Shown one piece after another: positions 48,256 through 60,922 of a stretch of DNA of 64,000 bases; position 1 is the stretch's first letter, and each line of letters starts with the position of its first letter. Location: NCBI GenBank assembly GCA_023846275.1, contig CM043870.1:13933027-13997026 (forward strand), in the 5' to 3' direction. The DNA comes from Vanilla planifolia (lineage: Eukaryota; Streptophyta; Magnoliopsida; Asparagales; Orchidaceae). Under the pieces are notes generated by a model, which did not search any database, was not told where the DNA came from, and worked only from the letters and a program-made list of their open reading frames with translations. The position numbers and the translations under genes were made by a program.

Positions 48256-51200
48256 TGCTAAGCTAAGCTAGGCTAGGTTAGAGTAGAGTAGAGCAGAGTA
48301 AAATAGAGTATAGTAGGGGAAAGCAAGGATTAGCAAGGAAAAGCTCGAATACAGTATAGTAGAGTAGATTAGAATAGAGTATAGCAAAGTAGTGTAGAGT
48401 AGAGCAGAGCAGAGCAGAGCATAGAAGAGCAGGGCAAAAAAGAGTAGACCAATATAGAGCTAGGCTAGGCTATGCTAGGCTAAAGAGTAGACTAGAATAT
48501 AGTAGAGTAGAGCAGTGTAAAATAAAGCTAGGCTAGGTTAGGCTAGGCTATGCAAAGTTACAGTAGAGTAGAGTAAAGTAGAGTAGAGCAGAGTAGAGAA
48601 GAGGAGAGCAAAGCAGAGCAGAGTAGCGTAAAGCAACGCATAGTAAACTAGAGTCGAGTAGAGTAGGGTGAAGTAGAGTAGAGTAGTGTAGAGCAGAGCT
48701 AGGTTAGGCTAGGCTAAGCTAGAGTTGAGTAGAGAATAGTAGAGCTTGGTTAGGCTAGGCTAGGTTAAAGTAGAGTAGTATAGGATAGAGTATAATATAA
48801 TAGAGTAGAGTTGAGTAGAGTAGAGTAAAGTTAGGTTAAGTTAGGCCAGGCTAGGCTAGGCTATGGTAGGTTAGGCTAGGCCATGGTAGGTTAGGCTAGG
48901 CTAGGGTAGAGTAGAGTAGAGTAGCATAGAGAAGAGTAAAGATAGCAGAGCTCTATTACGCTAGCCTAGTGTAGGATAGGCTAGGCTAGAGTAGAGTAGA
49001 GTAGAGTAGAGTATAGTAGAGTAGAGATGAGTAGAGCAGAGTAGAGAAGAGCAGAGTAGAGTAGAGCAGAGCATAGTAGAGTAGAGCAAAGAAAAATAGA
49101 GTAGAGCAGAGTATAGTAGAGCAAAGCATAGTAGAGCTAAGTTAGTTTAAGCTATGCTAGGCTAGGCTAGGTTAGAATAGGGTAGAGTAGAGTAGAATAC
49201 AATAGAGGAAAGTATGAACAGTAATGTAGACTAGAGTAGAGCTAGGTTATGCTAGGTGAGGATAGGGCAGGCTAGGCTAGGAAAGAGTAAAGTAGAGTAG
49301 AGGTATGTTAGGCTATACTAGGTTAGGCTTGGCTAGTCTAGGCTAGAGTATAGTAGAGTCGAGTAGAGCAGAGCAGAGTAGAGCATAACATAATGGAGCA
49401 TAATAGAGTAGAGCATATCAAAATAGAGTTAAGTTAGGATAGGCTAGGCTATGATAGGTTAGGCTAGGCAAGGCTAAGTAAGAGTAGAGTAAAGTAAAGT
49501 AGAGTGAAGTAGAGCAAAGCTAGCTTAGTCTAGGCTAAGCTATAATAAGATAGACTAGGCTAGGATAGAGTAAAGTAGAGTATGGCTAGGTTAGGCTAGG
49601 CTAGAGTATGGAACAGAGTAGAGCAGAATAGATTAGAGAAGTGTAGAGTGGAGAAGAATAGAGTAGAGGAGAGTAGTGCAAAGCATATTAGAGTAGAACA
49701 GAGTATAGCAGAGTAGAGCTAGGTTAGGATAAGCTAAGAAAGGTTAAGCCAAAGTGGAGTAGAGTAGAGCAGAGCTTAGTTAGGCTAGGGTAATTTAGGT
49801 TAGAGTATAGTAGAGTAAAGTAGAGTAGAGTATAACAAAGTAGAGTAGAGTATAGTATAGTAGATTAGAGTTAGGTTAGGATAGGATAAGTTATCTTAGG
49901 CTAAGATGGGGTAGGCTAGGGTATGTTAAGGTAGACCAGAGTAGAGTAGAGTAGAGCTAGGTTTGGCGTGGCTGAGCTAAAATAGAGTAGAGTTGTATAG
50001 TGTAGAGTATAGTAGACTAGAGTAGAGTTATGTAGATTAAAGTAGAGTAGAGCAGAGTAAAGTAAAGTAGAGTGGAGGAGAGGAAAGCATAGCGGTGCAG
50101 AGCAAAGCAAAGAAGAGTTGAGTAGAGTAGAAGGGCAAAGCAGAGCATTGCAGAGTAGAGTATAGTAGAGTAATGTAGAGCATAGCAAAGTAAAGAAGAG
50201 TAAAGTAGAGTAGAAGAGCAAAGTGGAGTATTATAGTGTAGAGTAGAGTAGTAGAGTAGAGCGGTACAAAGTAGAGAAGAGTAGAGCTAGTTATCCTATG
50301 CTAGGTTAGGCTAGGCTAGGCATGGCAAGAGTAGAGTAGAGCAGAGTAGAGTAGAGTGGAGTTGAGTAGAGCATAATTAGGCTAGTGGAGTAGAGTAAAG
50401 TAGAGTAGAGCTTGTTTTGGCTTGGCTAGGCTAGGCTAGGTTAGGCAAGGCTAAGCCAGGCTAGGCTAGGTAAGGGTAGAGTTTAGCATAGTGGAGTAGA
50501 GTAAAGTAGTGTAGAGCAGAGTAGAGCAAGGTTATGCCAGGCTAGACTATGCTAGCTTAGAATACAATAGTGTAGAGTAAAGTAGAGTGGAGTAGAAAAG
50601 AGTAAAAGAAAGTAGGAACAGAGCAAAAAGAGTAGAGCAGAACAGAGTAGAGTAAAGCAGAGTTGAGAAAAGTAGAGCAGAGCAAAGCAGAGAGAAACTA
50701 ACTTAAGCTAGGACAGGTTAGGCTATGCCATACAAGAGTAGAGTAGAGTAGAGTAAAGCTCGATTAGGCTAGGCTAAAGCTTGGCTAGCTTAAAGTAGAG
50801 TAGAGTAGAGTAAAGCTAGGTTAAGATAAGCTAGGAAAAGCTAGGCTAAGATGGGCTAGGCTAGAGTAAATTAGAGCAGAGTAGAGTAAAGTAGAGTAGA
50901 GTAGAGAAGAGAAAAACTCGATTATGTTAGGCTAAGCTAGGCTTAGCTAGCCTATGCTGTAGTAGAGTAGTATAGCATAGAGCAAAGTAAAGTAGTGCAG
51001 GGAAGAGTAGAGCAGAGTAGAGTAAGCAAAGCAGAGTAGGGCTGGGTTAGACAAGGCAAGGCTAGATCAGAGTAGAGCAGAGTGAAGTAGAGTATAGAAG
51101 AGTAGAGTGTAGTGTAGTAGGGTAGAGTGGAGTAGAGTATAGTAGGGTTAGGCTAGGCTAGGTAAGGTTATGCTAGGCTAGGCTAGTTAAGCTAGGCTTG

Positions 51201-54200
51201 AGTAGACTAAAGTATAGTAGAGTTGAGTAAAGAAGAGCAGAATAGAGAAAATCAGAGCAGAGCATAGTAGAGTAGCATAAAGCAGAGTTGAGTAGAGCAG
51301 AGTAGAGTAGAGCAGAATAGAGCAGAGTAGAGCAGAGCAGAGTAAAGCTAAGTTAGGCTAGGCTAGCTAGGCTAGAGTTGAGTTGAGTATAATAGAGTAG
51401 AGTAGGGAAAGGTTAGGCTAGGCTAAGCTAGGCGAGCCTAGTTTAGAGTAGAGTAGAGTAGAGTAGAGTAGTGTAGAGTAGAGAAGAGTAGCATAGAGCT
51501 AGGTTAGGCTAGGCTAGGCTAAGCGAGCATTAGGCAGGCTATGTATTGCTAGAGAGGAGTAGAGTAGAGTATGCTATAGTAGAGTAGAGCTAAGTTAAGT
51601 TAGGCTAGGCTTGAGTATAATAGAATAGAGTTGACAAAAGTAGAGAAGAGTAGAGCAAAGTAGAGCAGAGTATAGTAGAGAACAGCAAAGATAAGTAAAG
51701 CAGAGGAGAGAAGAGTAAAGCAAGGTTAGGCTAGGCTAGGCTAAGTTAGGTTACGTTAGGCTAGGTTAGGCTAGAGTAGAGTAGAGTAGATCAAGGTTAG
51801 GCTAGGTTAGGTTAGGTTAGGCTAGAGTAGAGTAGAGTAGGGTACAATAGAGTAAAGTATAGTAGAGTAGAGTAGAGTGGAGCTGAGCTAGGTTAGGCTA
51901 AGTTAAGCTAAGCTAGGTAAAGTTAGGCTAGGCTAGAGTTGTAGAGTATAGTAAGGCAGAGTAAAGTTAGATTAGGTTAGGCAAGGTAAGGCTAGGCTAA
52001 GCGAGGTTATAACAAAGTAGTGTAAAGTAGAGTAGAGTACAGTGGAGTAGAGCAAAGTAGAGTAGAGTAGAGTAGGGATGAGCAAAGCAAAACAAATTAA
52101 AGTAAAGCAGAGCAGAGCTGAGATAAGCAGTGTAGAGCATAGATGAGTTGAGCAAATCAAAGGAGAGAAAAGTAGAGAAGCAAAAAGTAGAGTAGAGTAG
52201 AGCTAGGTTTGGGCTGTCTAGGCTAGGATATGCTAGAGTAGAGTAGAATAGATTTGAGTAGAGTAGAATAGAGGGGAGTTGAGTAGGATATAGTAGAGTA
52301 GAGCTAAGTTTGGTTGGCTAAGCTAGGTTAAGCTACACAATAATAAAGTAGAGTAGAGTAAAGCCAAGTAGAGCTAGCTTAAACTTGGCTAGGTATTCTA
52401 GGTTAGGGTAAGCTAGGCTAGGCTAGAGCAAAGTAGAGTGAAGTAGAGCTAGGTTATATTAGGCTGGGCTTGCTAAGGTTAGAGTAGACTAGAGTAGAGT
52501 TTTGTAGAGAAGAGTAGTTTACAATAGAGTAGAGTAGAGTTAGGTTAGGCTAAGCTAGGCTATGGAGGTTAGGCTAGGCTAGGTGAGCCTATAGTTGATT
52601 AGAGTAGAGTAGAGATCAATTAGGCTAGGCTAAAGTAGAGTAGAGTAGAGTAGAGCAGAGCAGTGTAAAGTAAAGAAAAGTATAGTAGAGCTAAGTCAGG
52701 CAAGGCTAGGTTAGGCTAACCTAGGTTAGGTAAGGTTAGCCTGGGCTTGCTTTAAGTAGAGTAGAGCAAAGCTGGGTAAAGTAGAGTAGAGAAGAGTAGA
52801 ATAAAGGAGAGTAGAGATAGATTAGGCTAGGCTAGGTTATGCTTGGCAATGGTAGGCTAGGTTCGGCCAAGCTAGAGTAGAGCTAAGTTATGCTAGGCTA
52901 AGCTAGAACACAATGTAGTGCAAATTAGAGTAGAGTAGAGCAGAGTAGAGTTGACAAGTGTGGAGAAGAGCATAACAGAGTAGAGAATAGCATAGTATAG
53001 TAGAGTATAATAGAACTAGGTTAGGCTAAACTAAGTTACATTAGGCCAGGCAAGGCTTGGCTAGAGTAAAGTAAAGTTGAGTAGAGTAGAGTAGAGAGGA
53101 GCCAGCTTAAACTAGACTAGGGTAGAGAAGAGTAGAATAGAGAAATGTAGAATAGAGAAGAGTAGAGTAGAGTAGTGTAGAGTAGAGCATAGTAAAGTAG
53201 AGTAGAGCAGAGCAAAGCTAAGTTATGCTATGCTAGGATAATCGAGGCTAGGCTAGGCTAAAGTAGATTAGAGTAGAGCAGAGTACAGTTGAGTAGAGCT
53301 AGATAAGGCTAGGTTAGGCAAGGGTGAGCTAAGCTAAGCAAGAGTAGAGTAGAGTAGAGCTAGGTTAGGCTTGGTTATGCTAGAGTAGAGTGGAGTATAG
53401 TAGAGTAAAAAGGAGTAGAGTAGAGCTAGGTTAGGATAGAATAGAGAATAATAAAGTAGAGTAGTGTAAAGTATAACAAAGTAGAGAAGAGCAGAGTAGA
53501 TTAAAACAAAGTAGAGTAGAGTACAATAGAGTAGAGCAAAGAAGAGCATGGCAAAGTAAAGCAGAGCTTATAAGAGTAGAGCTTGGTTAGGCTAAGTTAG
53601 GCGAGGTTATACTATGCTAGAGTAGTGTAGATTAGAGTTAGGTTGGGCTTTGCTAGTTTAGGTTGGGCTTACAAGAGTAGTGTAGAGTGGAGTAGAGTAG
53701 AGTAAAGTAGAGTAAACCTTGGTTAGGCTATGCCAAGCTAGGCTTGGTTAAGCAAGGATAAGCTAGGTTAGGCTAAGCTAGCTAGAGTAGAGTAGAGTGA
53801 AGTATATTAGAGCTGGGTTAGGCTATTGTACAACAGAGTAGAGTAGTATAGAGTATAGGAGAGCAAAGCAAAGTAGTGCAGAGCATAGCAGAGCAGAGTA
53901 AAGTAGAGCAAAATGGAGCAGAGCATAGTAGAACATAGTAGAGCTAGACTAGGTTAAGCTGGGTTAAGGAAGAGTAGAGCAGAGCAAAATAGGGTAGATC
54001 AAAGTAGAGCAAGGTTAGTCTAGATTATAATAGGCTAGGTAAGGCTAGAGTAGAGTAGAGAATAATAGAGTAGAGTATTGGAGAGTATAATTAAGTAAAG
54101 TAGAGTAAAGCAAATTTAGGCTAGGCTTGAGTAGAGTAGAGTAGAATAGTGTAGAGAAGAGTAGAGTAGAGTAGAGTAGATTAGAGTAGAGTAGAGTAGA

Positions 54201-56086
54201 GCTAGGTTAGGCTAGGCTAGGCTAAGCTAGGTTAGGCTAGGCTAGGCTTGAGTAGAGTAGAGTAGAGTAGAGAAGAGTAGAGTAGAGTTGACAAGAGTAT
54301 AATAGAGCTAGGTTAGGCTAGGCTCGTGTAGTGTAGAGTACAGCAAAATAGAGCATAGTAGAGCAGAGCAGAGTAGAGCAAAGTTGAGAAGAGCAGAGTA
54401 GAGCAAGGATAGTCAAGGCTAGGTAAGGCTAGATCAGCTATAGTATTGTAGAGAAGACCTAGGTTGAGCTAGGGTAGGTTAAGCTAGGTTATAGAAGTGT
54501 ATAGTAGAGTAGACTAGAGTAGAGTGGAGTAGAGTAGAGTGGAGCAAAGTAGAGCATAGTAGAGTATAGTAGAGCTAAGTTAGGCTAGGCTTGGCTATAA
54601 TAGAGTAAAGTAGAGCTAGTTTAGGCTAGGTTAGGCTAGAGTAACAAGTAGAGAATAGTAGAGCAAAATAGAGTTGAGCAGAGCAGAGTAGAATAGTGTT
54701 GAGAAGAGTAGAATAGCGCATAACATAATAAAGCAGAGTAGAGTAGAGTAGAGCTAGGCTAGGTTAGGTTAGGTGAGGCTAAGCTAGGTAAGGCCAGCCT
54801 AGAGTAGAGTATAGTAGGGTAGAGCTTGGATAGGCTAGGTTAGGTTATATTAGAATAGAGTAGAGTCGAGTAGACTAGAGTAGAGTAGAGTAGAGTTGAG
54901 TTGAGTTGAGTAGAGTATAGTAGAGCTGGGTTAGGCTTGGTTAGGCTAAGCTAAGCTAGGCTGAAGTAGGCTAGCGTAGGCTAATCTAGAGTAGAGTAGA
55001 GTAGAGCTAGGTTAGGCTAGGCCATGCTTGTTTAAGCTAGGCTATATTAAAGTAAAGCAGAATAGAGTAAAGTAGAGCAGAGTAGAGTAGATTAGTATAG
55101 AGTAAAGTAGAGTAGAGCATAACATAGTAGAGGACTAGAGTAGAGTAGAGGAGAGGAGAGCTGAGTAGAGAAGTGCAAAAGAGTAGAGCAGAGCAATGAA
55201 GAGCAAAGCTAAGTAGAGTTAAGTTAGGCTATGCTAGCCTAGGCTAGGTGATGCTAGGCCAAGCTAGTCTATAGTAGAGTACAATAAAGTAGAGAAGAGT
55301 AGAGTAGAGCTCGGTTAGGCAAGGCTAAGTTAGGCTAGAGTAGAGTAGAGTAGAGTAGAGTATAGTAAGGTAGTGTAAAGAAGAGTAGAGTAGAGCACGA
55401 CAAAGTAGAGAAGAGCAAAGTAGAGTATAATATAGCAGAGCAAAGTAAAGAAGAATAGAGTATGGTAGAGTAGAACAGAGCATATCAGAATAGAGTTGAG
55501 TAGAGAGGAGAAGAGTAGAGCATGGTAGAGAAGAGTAGATTAGATTATAGTTGAGTAGAACATAGTAGAGTAGAGTAGAATTGAATAGAGTAGAGTAGAG
55601 GTGAGATGAGGAGAGCAGAGTAAAGCAGAGTAGAAGATCAGAGTAGATTAGAGTAAAATAGAGCAGATTAGAGTAGAGTAGTGTAGAGTAAAGTATAACA
55701 GAGTAAAATAGAGCAGAGTAGAGTAGAGTTAAGTCTGATTAGGCTAGGCTTGGCTCAGTTAGGATAGAGTAGAGTAGAGTAGAGGAGAATAGAGTAGAGT
55801 AGTTTAAAGTAGAGTATAATAGAATAGAGCTTTTTAGTGTAGGCCAGGATAGGGTATGCTAAGCTAGGGTAGGGGAGGCTAGAGCAGAGTACAGTACAGT
55901 AGAGCAGAGTTGGGGTAGATTAAGATAGGCCAGGATAGCCTAGGCTAAGCTAGAGTAGAGTAGAGCAAAGCAGAGTAGAGTAGAATAAAATAGGGTAGAT
56001 TAGAGTAGATTAGAGTAGAGTAGAGAATGGTGGAGCAGAGTAGAGTAGAGTGGAGAATGATGGAGTAGAGTAGAGTAGAGCAGAGT

Positions 56087-56115
56087 AGAGGAGAGGAGAG
56101 GAGAGGAGAGGAGAG
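56087..56115 (+). repeat. 29-base homopurine AGAGG tract
   Basis: Clean tandem AGAGG pentamers without a pyrimidine. It is a local single-base variant (T to G) of the AGAGT unit that has itself amplified. Confidence 0.9.
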
Positions 56116-56884
56116 TAGAGGAGTGGAGTGAAGAAGAGAGCAGAGTAGAGCAGTATAGAGTAGAGTAGAATAGAGTAGTGTAGAATAGAATAGAGTAGAC
56201 AAGAGCAAAGTAGAGCAGAGTAGAGTTGAGCAGAGTAGAGTAGAGGATAGTAGAACAGAGTAGGGAAAAGTATAGCAGAGAAGTGTAGAACAAAGCAGAG
56301 TGGGGCAGAGCTAGGCTAGGCTAGGATAGGCTAGGTTAGAGTAGAGTAGAGCAGAGTAGAGTATAGTAGAGTAGAGTATAGTATAGTAGATCTAGGTTAA
56401 GTTTGGTTAGGCTAGGTTAGGTTAAAGTAGAGTAGAGTAAAAGCATGGAGTAAAGTAGAGTAGAGTAGAAAAGAGTAAGATAGAGTATAGTAGAATAGAG
56501 TAAAGTAGACTAGAGCAAAGCTAGGTTAGGTTGGGTTAAGCTAGGCTATGCAATGCTAGGTTAGGCTAGGCTAGAGTAGAGTATAGTGGAGTAGGGTCTA
56601 GTAAAGTAGATTAGAGCATAGTATAATAGAGTAAAGTAGAGCTAGGTTAGGTTAGCCTAGGCTAGGCAAGAGTAGAGTTTAATAAATCAGAGCAGAGAAG
56701 AGTAAAGTCGAGCAGAGTAGAGTAGTGCAAAGTAGAGTATAGCTAGGTTAGGCAAAGCTAGGCAAGAGTAGAGTAGAGTTGAGTAGAGCAGAACTAGGTT
56801 AGGAAAGGCTATATTAGGTTAGAGTAGAGTAGAGTTGAGTTAAGTAGATTAAAGTAGAGTAGAGTAGAGCAAAACATAGTAGAG

Positions 56885-56990
56885 TAAAGTAGAGTAAAGG
56901 TTAGGCTAAAGTATTATTAATTTCAGTAGTGTAGATAAGAATAGAGTAGAGTAGAGCATAGTGGAGTAGAGTAGAGCAATACTTGGCCAA
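56885..56990 (+). repeat. Segment related to one at 18.9 kb
   Basis: It shows AAAGGTTAGGCTAAAGTATTATTAAT, then a GTAGATAAGAATAGAG-like word, then CAATACTTGGCCAATCTAC. The order parallels 18,890-18,985, about 38 kb away. Similarity is short and imperfect. Confidence 0.45.
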
Positions 56991-59900
56991 TCTACATTAG
57001 AGAAAAGGAGATTAAAGTAGATCTCGGTAGATTAGAGTAGGGTAGAGTACAGTCGAGTAAAGTAGAGTAGAGCTGAGTAGAGCAGAGTAGAGTATAATAT
57101 AGTTGAGTAGAGTAGACTAGAGTAGAGTAGAGTAGGTAGAGCTAGGTCAAGTTAGGTTAGGCTAGAGTACAGTAGAATAAAATAAAGTAGAGTAGAGCAG
57201 AGTAGAGCAAAGCAGGGTAGAGTTAGGTTAGGCTATGCTAGGCTAGAGTGGTGTAGACCAGAGTAGAGCTAGGTTATGCTTTGCTAAGCTAGTCTAGGTT
57301 AGATTAGAGTAGAGTAGAGTATAATATAATAGAGTATAGTAAAGCAAAGGAGTAGAGTAGAGCTTGGTTATGCTAGGCTAGGTTATTCTAGGTTAGGCTA
57401 GGCTAGAGTAGAGTACAGTAGAATATAGTAGTGTAGAGAAGAGAAGAGTAGAGTAGAAATGAATTGAGTAGAGCTCGATTAGGTTAGGCTAGATAGGGCT
57501 AGGCTAGAGTAGAGTATAGCAGGGCAGAGGAAAGTATAATAAAGTAGAGTAGAGCAAAGCTGTGAAGAGAAGAGCTATGTTTGGCTAGGCTATTATATGC
57601 ATGGTTGGGCTAGGCTAGGCTATGCTGAGGCTAGGTTAAGCTAGAGTAGAGTAGATCTCAGTTAGGCAAGGCTAAGCTAGACTATGTTAGAGTAATGTAG
57701 AATCGAATATAGTATATTAGAGTAGAGTAGAGTAGAGTAGAGTAGAGCTAGGTTAGGCTACATTAGAGTCGAGGAGGGTAGAGTAGAGTATAGTAGAGTA
57801 GAGTAAAGTAGAGTAGAGTGGAGTAGAGTAGAGCTAGGTTGGGCTAGGCAACGTTAGGCTTGGCTAGGCTAGAGTATAATAGAGTAGGGTAGATTTGAGT
57901 TTGGCCAGGCTAGGCTAAGCTAGAGTAGAGTAGAGTAGAGTAGAGTTTAGAAGAGTAGAGTAGTGTAGAGAATAGTAGAGTAGAGCATAGCAGAGTAAAG
58001 TAGAGTTATGTAGAGTTGAGTAGAATAGAGTAGAGAAGTGCAGAGCAAGGTTAGGCTGTGTTAGGCTAGATTAAGTAAGGTTAGAGTAGAGTAGAGTAGA
58101 GTGGAGTAGAGTAGAGTAGAGTATGGTGGAGTAGAGTACAATAAAGTAGAGTAGAGTAGAGTAGAGCTAAGTTAGGCTAGGCTAGAGTAGGCTATGCTGG
58201 ACTTGGCAAGAGTGGAGTAGAGTAGAGTAGAGTAGAGTAGATTAGAGAAGAGTAGAGCTAGGTTAGGTTAGGTTAGGCTTGGCTAAGCTTTACTAATGTA
58301 GAGTAGAGTAGAGTAGAGCAGGGAAAAGTATAGTAGAGCAAAGCAAATCAGATTAGAGCAGAGCATAGTTGAGTAAAGGAGAGCAAAGTAGAGAAAAGAA
58401 AAGTAAAGTAGAGTTGAGTAGATTAGAACAGTGCTAAGTTAGGCTAGGCAAGGTTAGAGTAGAGTAGATTAGAGTAGAATAGAGTTAAGTAAAGTAGAGT
58501 AGAGCAGAGCTAGGTTAGGTTAGGCTAGGCTAGGCTTGGATAAGCTTTAGTGGAGTAGAAGTGCAGAGTAGAGTGGAGTAGAGCTACTTTAGGCTAAGTT
58601 AGGTTAGGCTAGGCTAGGTTAGAGTAGAGTGGAGTTGAGTAGTGTAGAGGAGAGGAGAGCAGAGCTTAGTAGAGTAGAGCAGAGTAGAGCAATGCGTAAT
58701 AGAGCAGAGTAATGTAGAAGAGAGTAGAAAAGAGAGTAAAAAGTAGAGTAGAACAGAGTAGAGAAGAGTATAGTGGAGCAGAGCCAAGTTACATAAGGCT
58801 AGAGTAGAGAAAAGTAGTCTATAGTAGAGTAGAGTAGAGTAGAGCAGAGCTTGGTTAGAGTAGAGTATAGAATAGTAGAGTAGAGTAGAGTAGAATATAG
58901 TAGGGTAGAGTAGAGTAGAGTAGGGAAGTGTAGAGTTGAGTAGAGTAGGATAGAGGAGAGTAGACTAGAGTAGGGAAAGCTTGGTTATGCTAGAATAGGC
59001 TAGGCTAAGCTAGGCAAAGCTTGAGTTGAGTAGAGTAGAGTGGAGCAGAGTAAGGTAGAGATGAGTAGAGCAGAGTAAAGTAGAGTAGAGCTATGTTAGG
59101 CTAGTTAAGTTAGAGTAGAGTATAGTAGATTAGAATAGAGAAGACCATATTAGAGTTGAGTTGAGTATAGTAGAGCTAAGGTAAGCTAGGGTAGGCTAGG
59201 CTAAGCTAAGCTTATCTAGAGTAGAGTAGAGTAGAGTAATGCTAAGCTAAGCTAGGCTAGAGTACAGAGTAGAGTAGAGTAGAGTATAAAAAAGGAGCAT
59301 AACCAAATAGAGCAAAGCATAGTAGAGCATAGTAGAGTAACCAGGCAGAGAATAGTAAAGTCGAGTAATGTAGAGAAAAGTAGAATAAAGTAGCACAGAG
59401 CAGAGCAGAGTAGAGTAGAGTAGTGCAGAGAAGAGCAGAGCCAGGTTTGGTTAGGCTAGATTAGAGTAGAGTAGAGAAGAGTAGAACAAAGTAGAGTAGA
59501 ATAGAATTGAGTAGAGTAGAGTAGAGTAGAGCTACATTAGGATAGGTTAGGCTGAGCTATGTTAGAGTAGAGTAGAGTAGAGTTAAGTAAAGTGGACTAG
59601 AGCTAGGTTTGGTTGGGTTAAGCTAGGTTAGGCTAGATTTGGGTAGGCTATGCTAGGGAGAGTAGAGTATAGTAGAGAAATTTAGAGTAGAGTAGTATAA
59701 AGTCGAGTAGAGCAAGGTTAGGCTAGTCTATGCTACATTAGCTTATAAAAGAGTAGAGAAGAGCATAGTAGAGAAGCACAAAGAAGAGCATAGTAAAGCA
59801 GAGCAGAGTAGAGTTTGGTTAGGCTAGGCTAGGTTAGGTTTGGCTAGAGTAGAGTAGAGTAGAGTAGTGCTAGGTTGGGTTGGGTAAGCTCTGTTAGAGT

Positions 59901-60858
59901 AGAGTAGAGTAGAGTAGATTAGAGTAGAGTAGAGTAAAGTAGAGTAGAGTAAAGTAGAGTAGATTAGAGTAGAGTAGAGTAAAGTAGAGTAAAGTAGAGT
60001 AGAGCTAGGTTAAGCTAAGATAGGATAGTTTTTGCTAGGCTAGGCTAGAGTAAAGTATAGTAGAGTAGAGTAGAGTTGAGTTGAGTAGAGGAGACTAGTG
60101 GAGAGCAGAAAAAACTACAGTAGTGCAGAGCAGAGAAGAGTAGACCAGAGCAGAGTAGAGCAGAGTAGAGAAGAATAGATGAGAGTAGAGTAGAGAAAAG
60201 CATAGAAGAGTAGAGCTGAGTAGAGTAAAGTAGAGCTAAGCTAGGCTAGGTTAGGCTAGTGTAGAGTAAGGTAGAGTAAAGTGGAGCAGAGTTTAGTAGA
60301 GTGGGGTAGATCAAGGTTTGGTTAGGCTAAGCTAGGTTAGGGTAGAGTAGAGTAGAGTAGAGTAGAGCAGAGTAGAGCTAGGTAATGGTAGGCATTACTA
60401 GGCTAAGCTAGAGTAGAGTAGAGCTAAGTTAGGCTATGCAAGGCTAGAGTACAGTAGAGCATAGTAGAGTAGAATAAAGTAGAGTAGAGCAGAGCATAGC
60501 ATAACATAGCAGAGTAGAGAAGAGTGGAGTAGAATGGAATAGAGTACAATAGAGTATAGCAAAGTAGAGATGAGAAGATAAAAGCATAGCCAAAAAGAGT
60601 AGAGAATAACAGAGCTTAGCTAGGTTAAGCTACACTAAGCTAGACTAGCCTAGGCTAGAGCAGGGTAGAGTAGAGCTAGGTTAGGTTAGGTTAGGCTAGA
60701 ACAGAGAAGAGTAGAGTAGAGTAGAGCTAGATTAAGCAAGGCAAGGCTTGGTTAGGCAAAGAGTAGAGTAATGTAGAGTAGAATAGAGTAGAGTAGAGTA
60801 GAGTAGAGTGGAGTAGAGTAGAGTAGTGTAAGTAGAGTATAGTAGAGTAATGTAAAGC

Positions 60859-60922
60859 AAAGGAGAGGAGAGGAAAAGAGAGGAGAGGTGAGGAGAGGAG
60901 AGGTGAGGCTAGGAGAGGAGAG
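60859..60922 (+). repeat. Purine-rich AGAGG subarray
   Basis: A 30-base uninterrupted purine run (60,859-60,888) is followed by further GAGGTGAGG and AGAGG words with single T or C breaks. It is the same kind of patch as those near 22.06-22.11, 31.39, 37.93, 44.09 and 61.77 kb. Confidence 0.85.

Larger units (their letters stand above)
42483..50386 (+). repeat. 8-kb duplicated array segment, copy B
   Basis: This is the partner of 29,729-37,761, about 7.9 kb long and in the same orientation. It lacks one 236-bp unit and one 75-bp unit that copy A has. It carries a 115-bp duplication near 48.0-48.2 kb and about 160 bp of extra array near 45,265-45,425 that copy A lacks. The differences are mostly whole pentamers and point changes, as expected for aging satellite copies. 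Confidence 0.88.
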
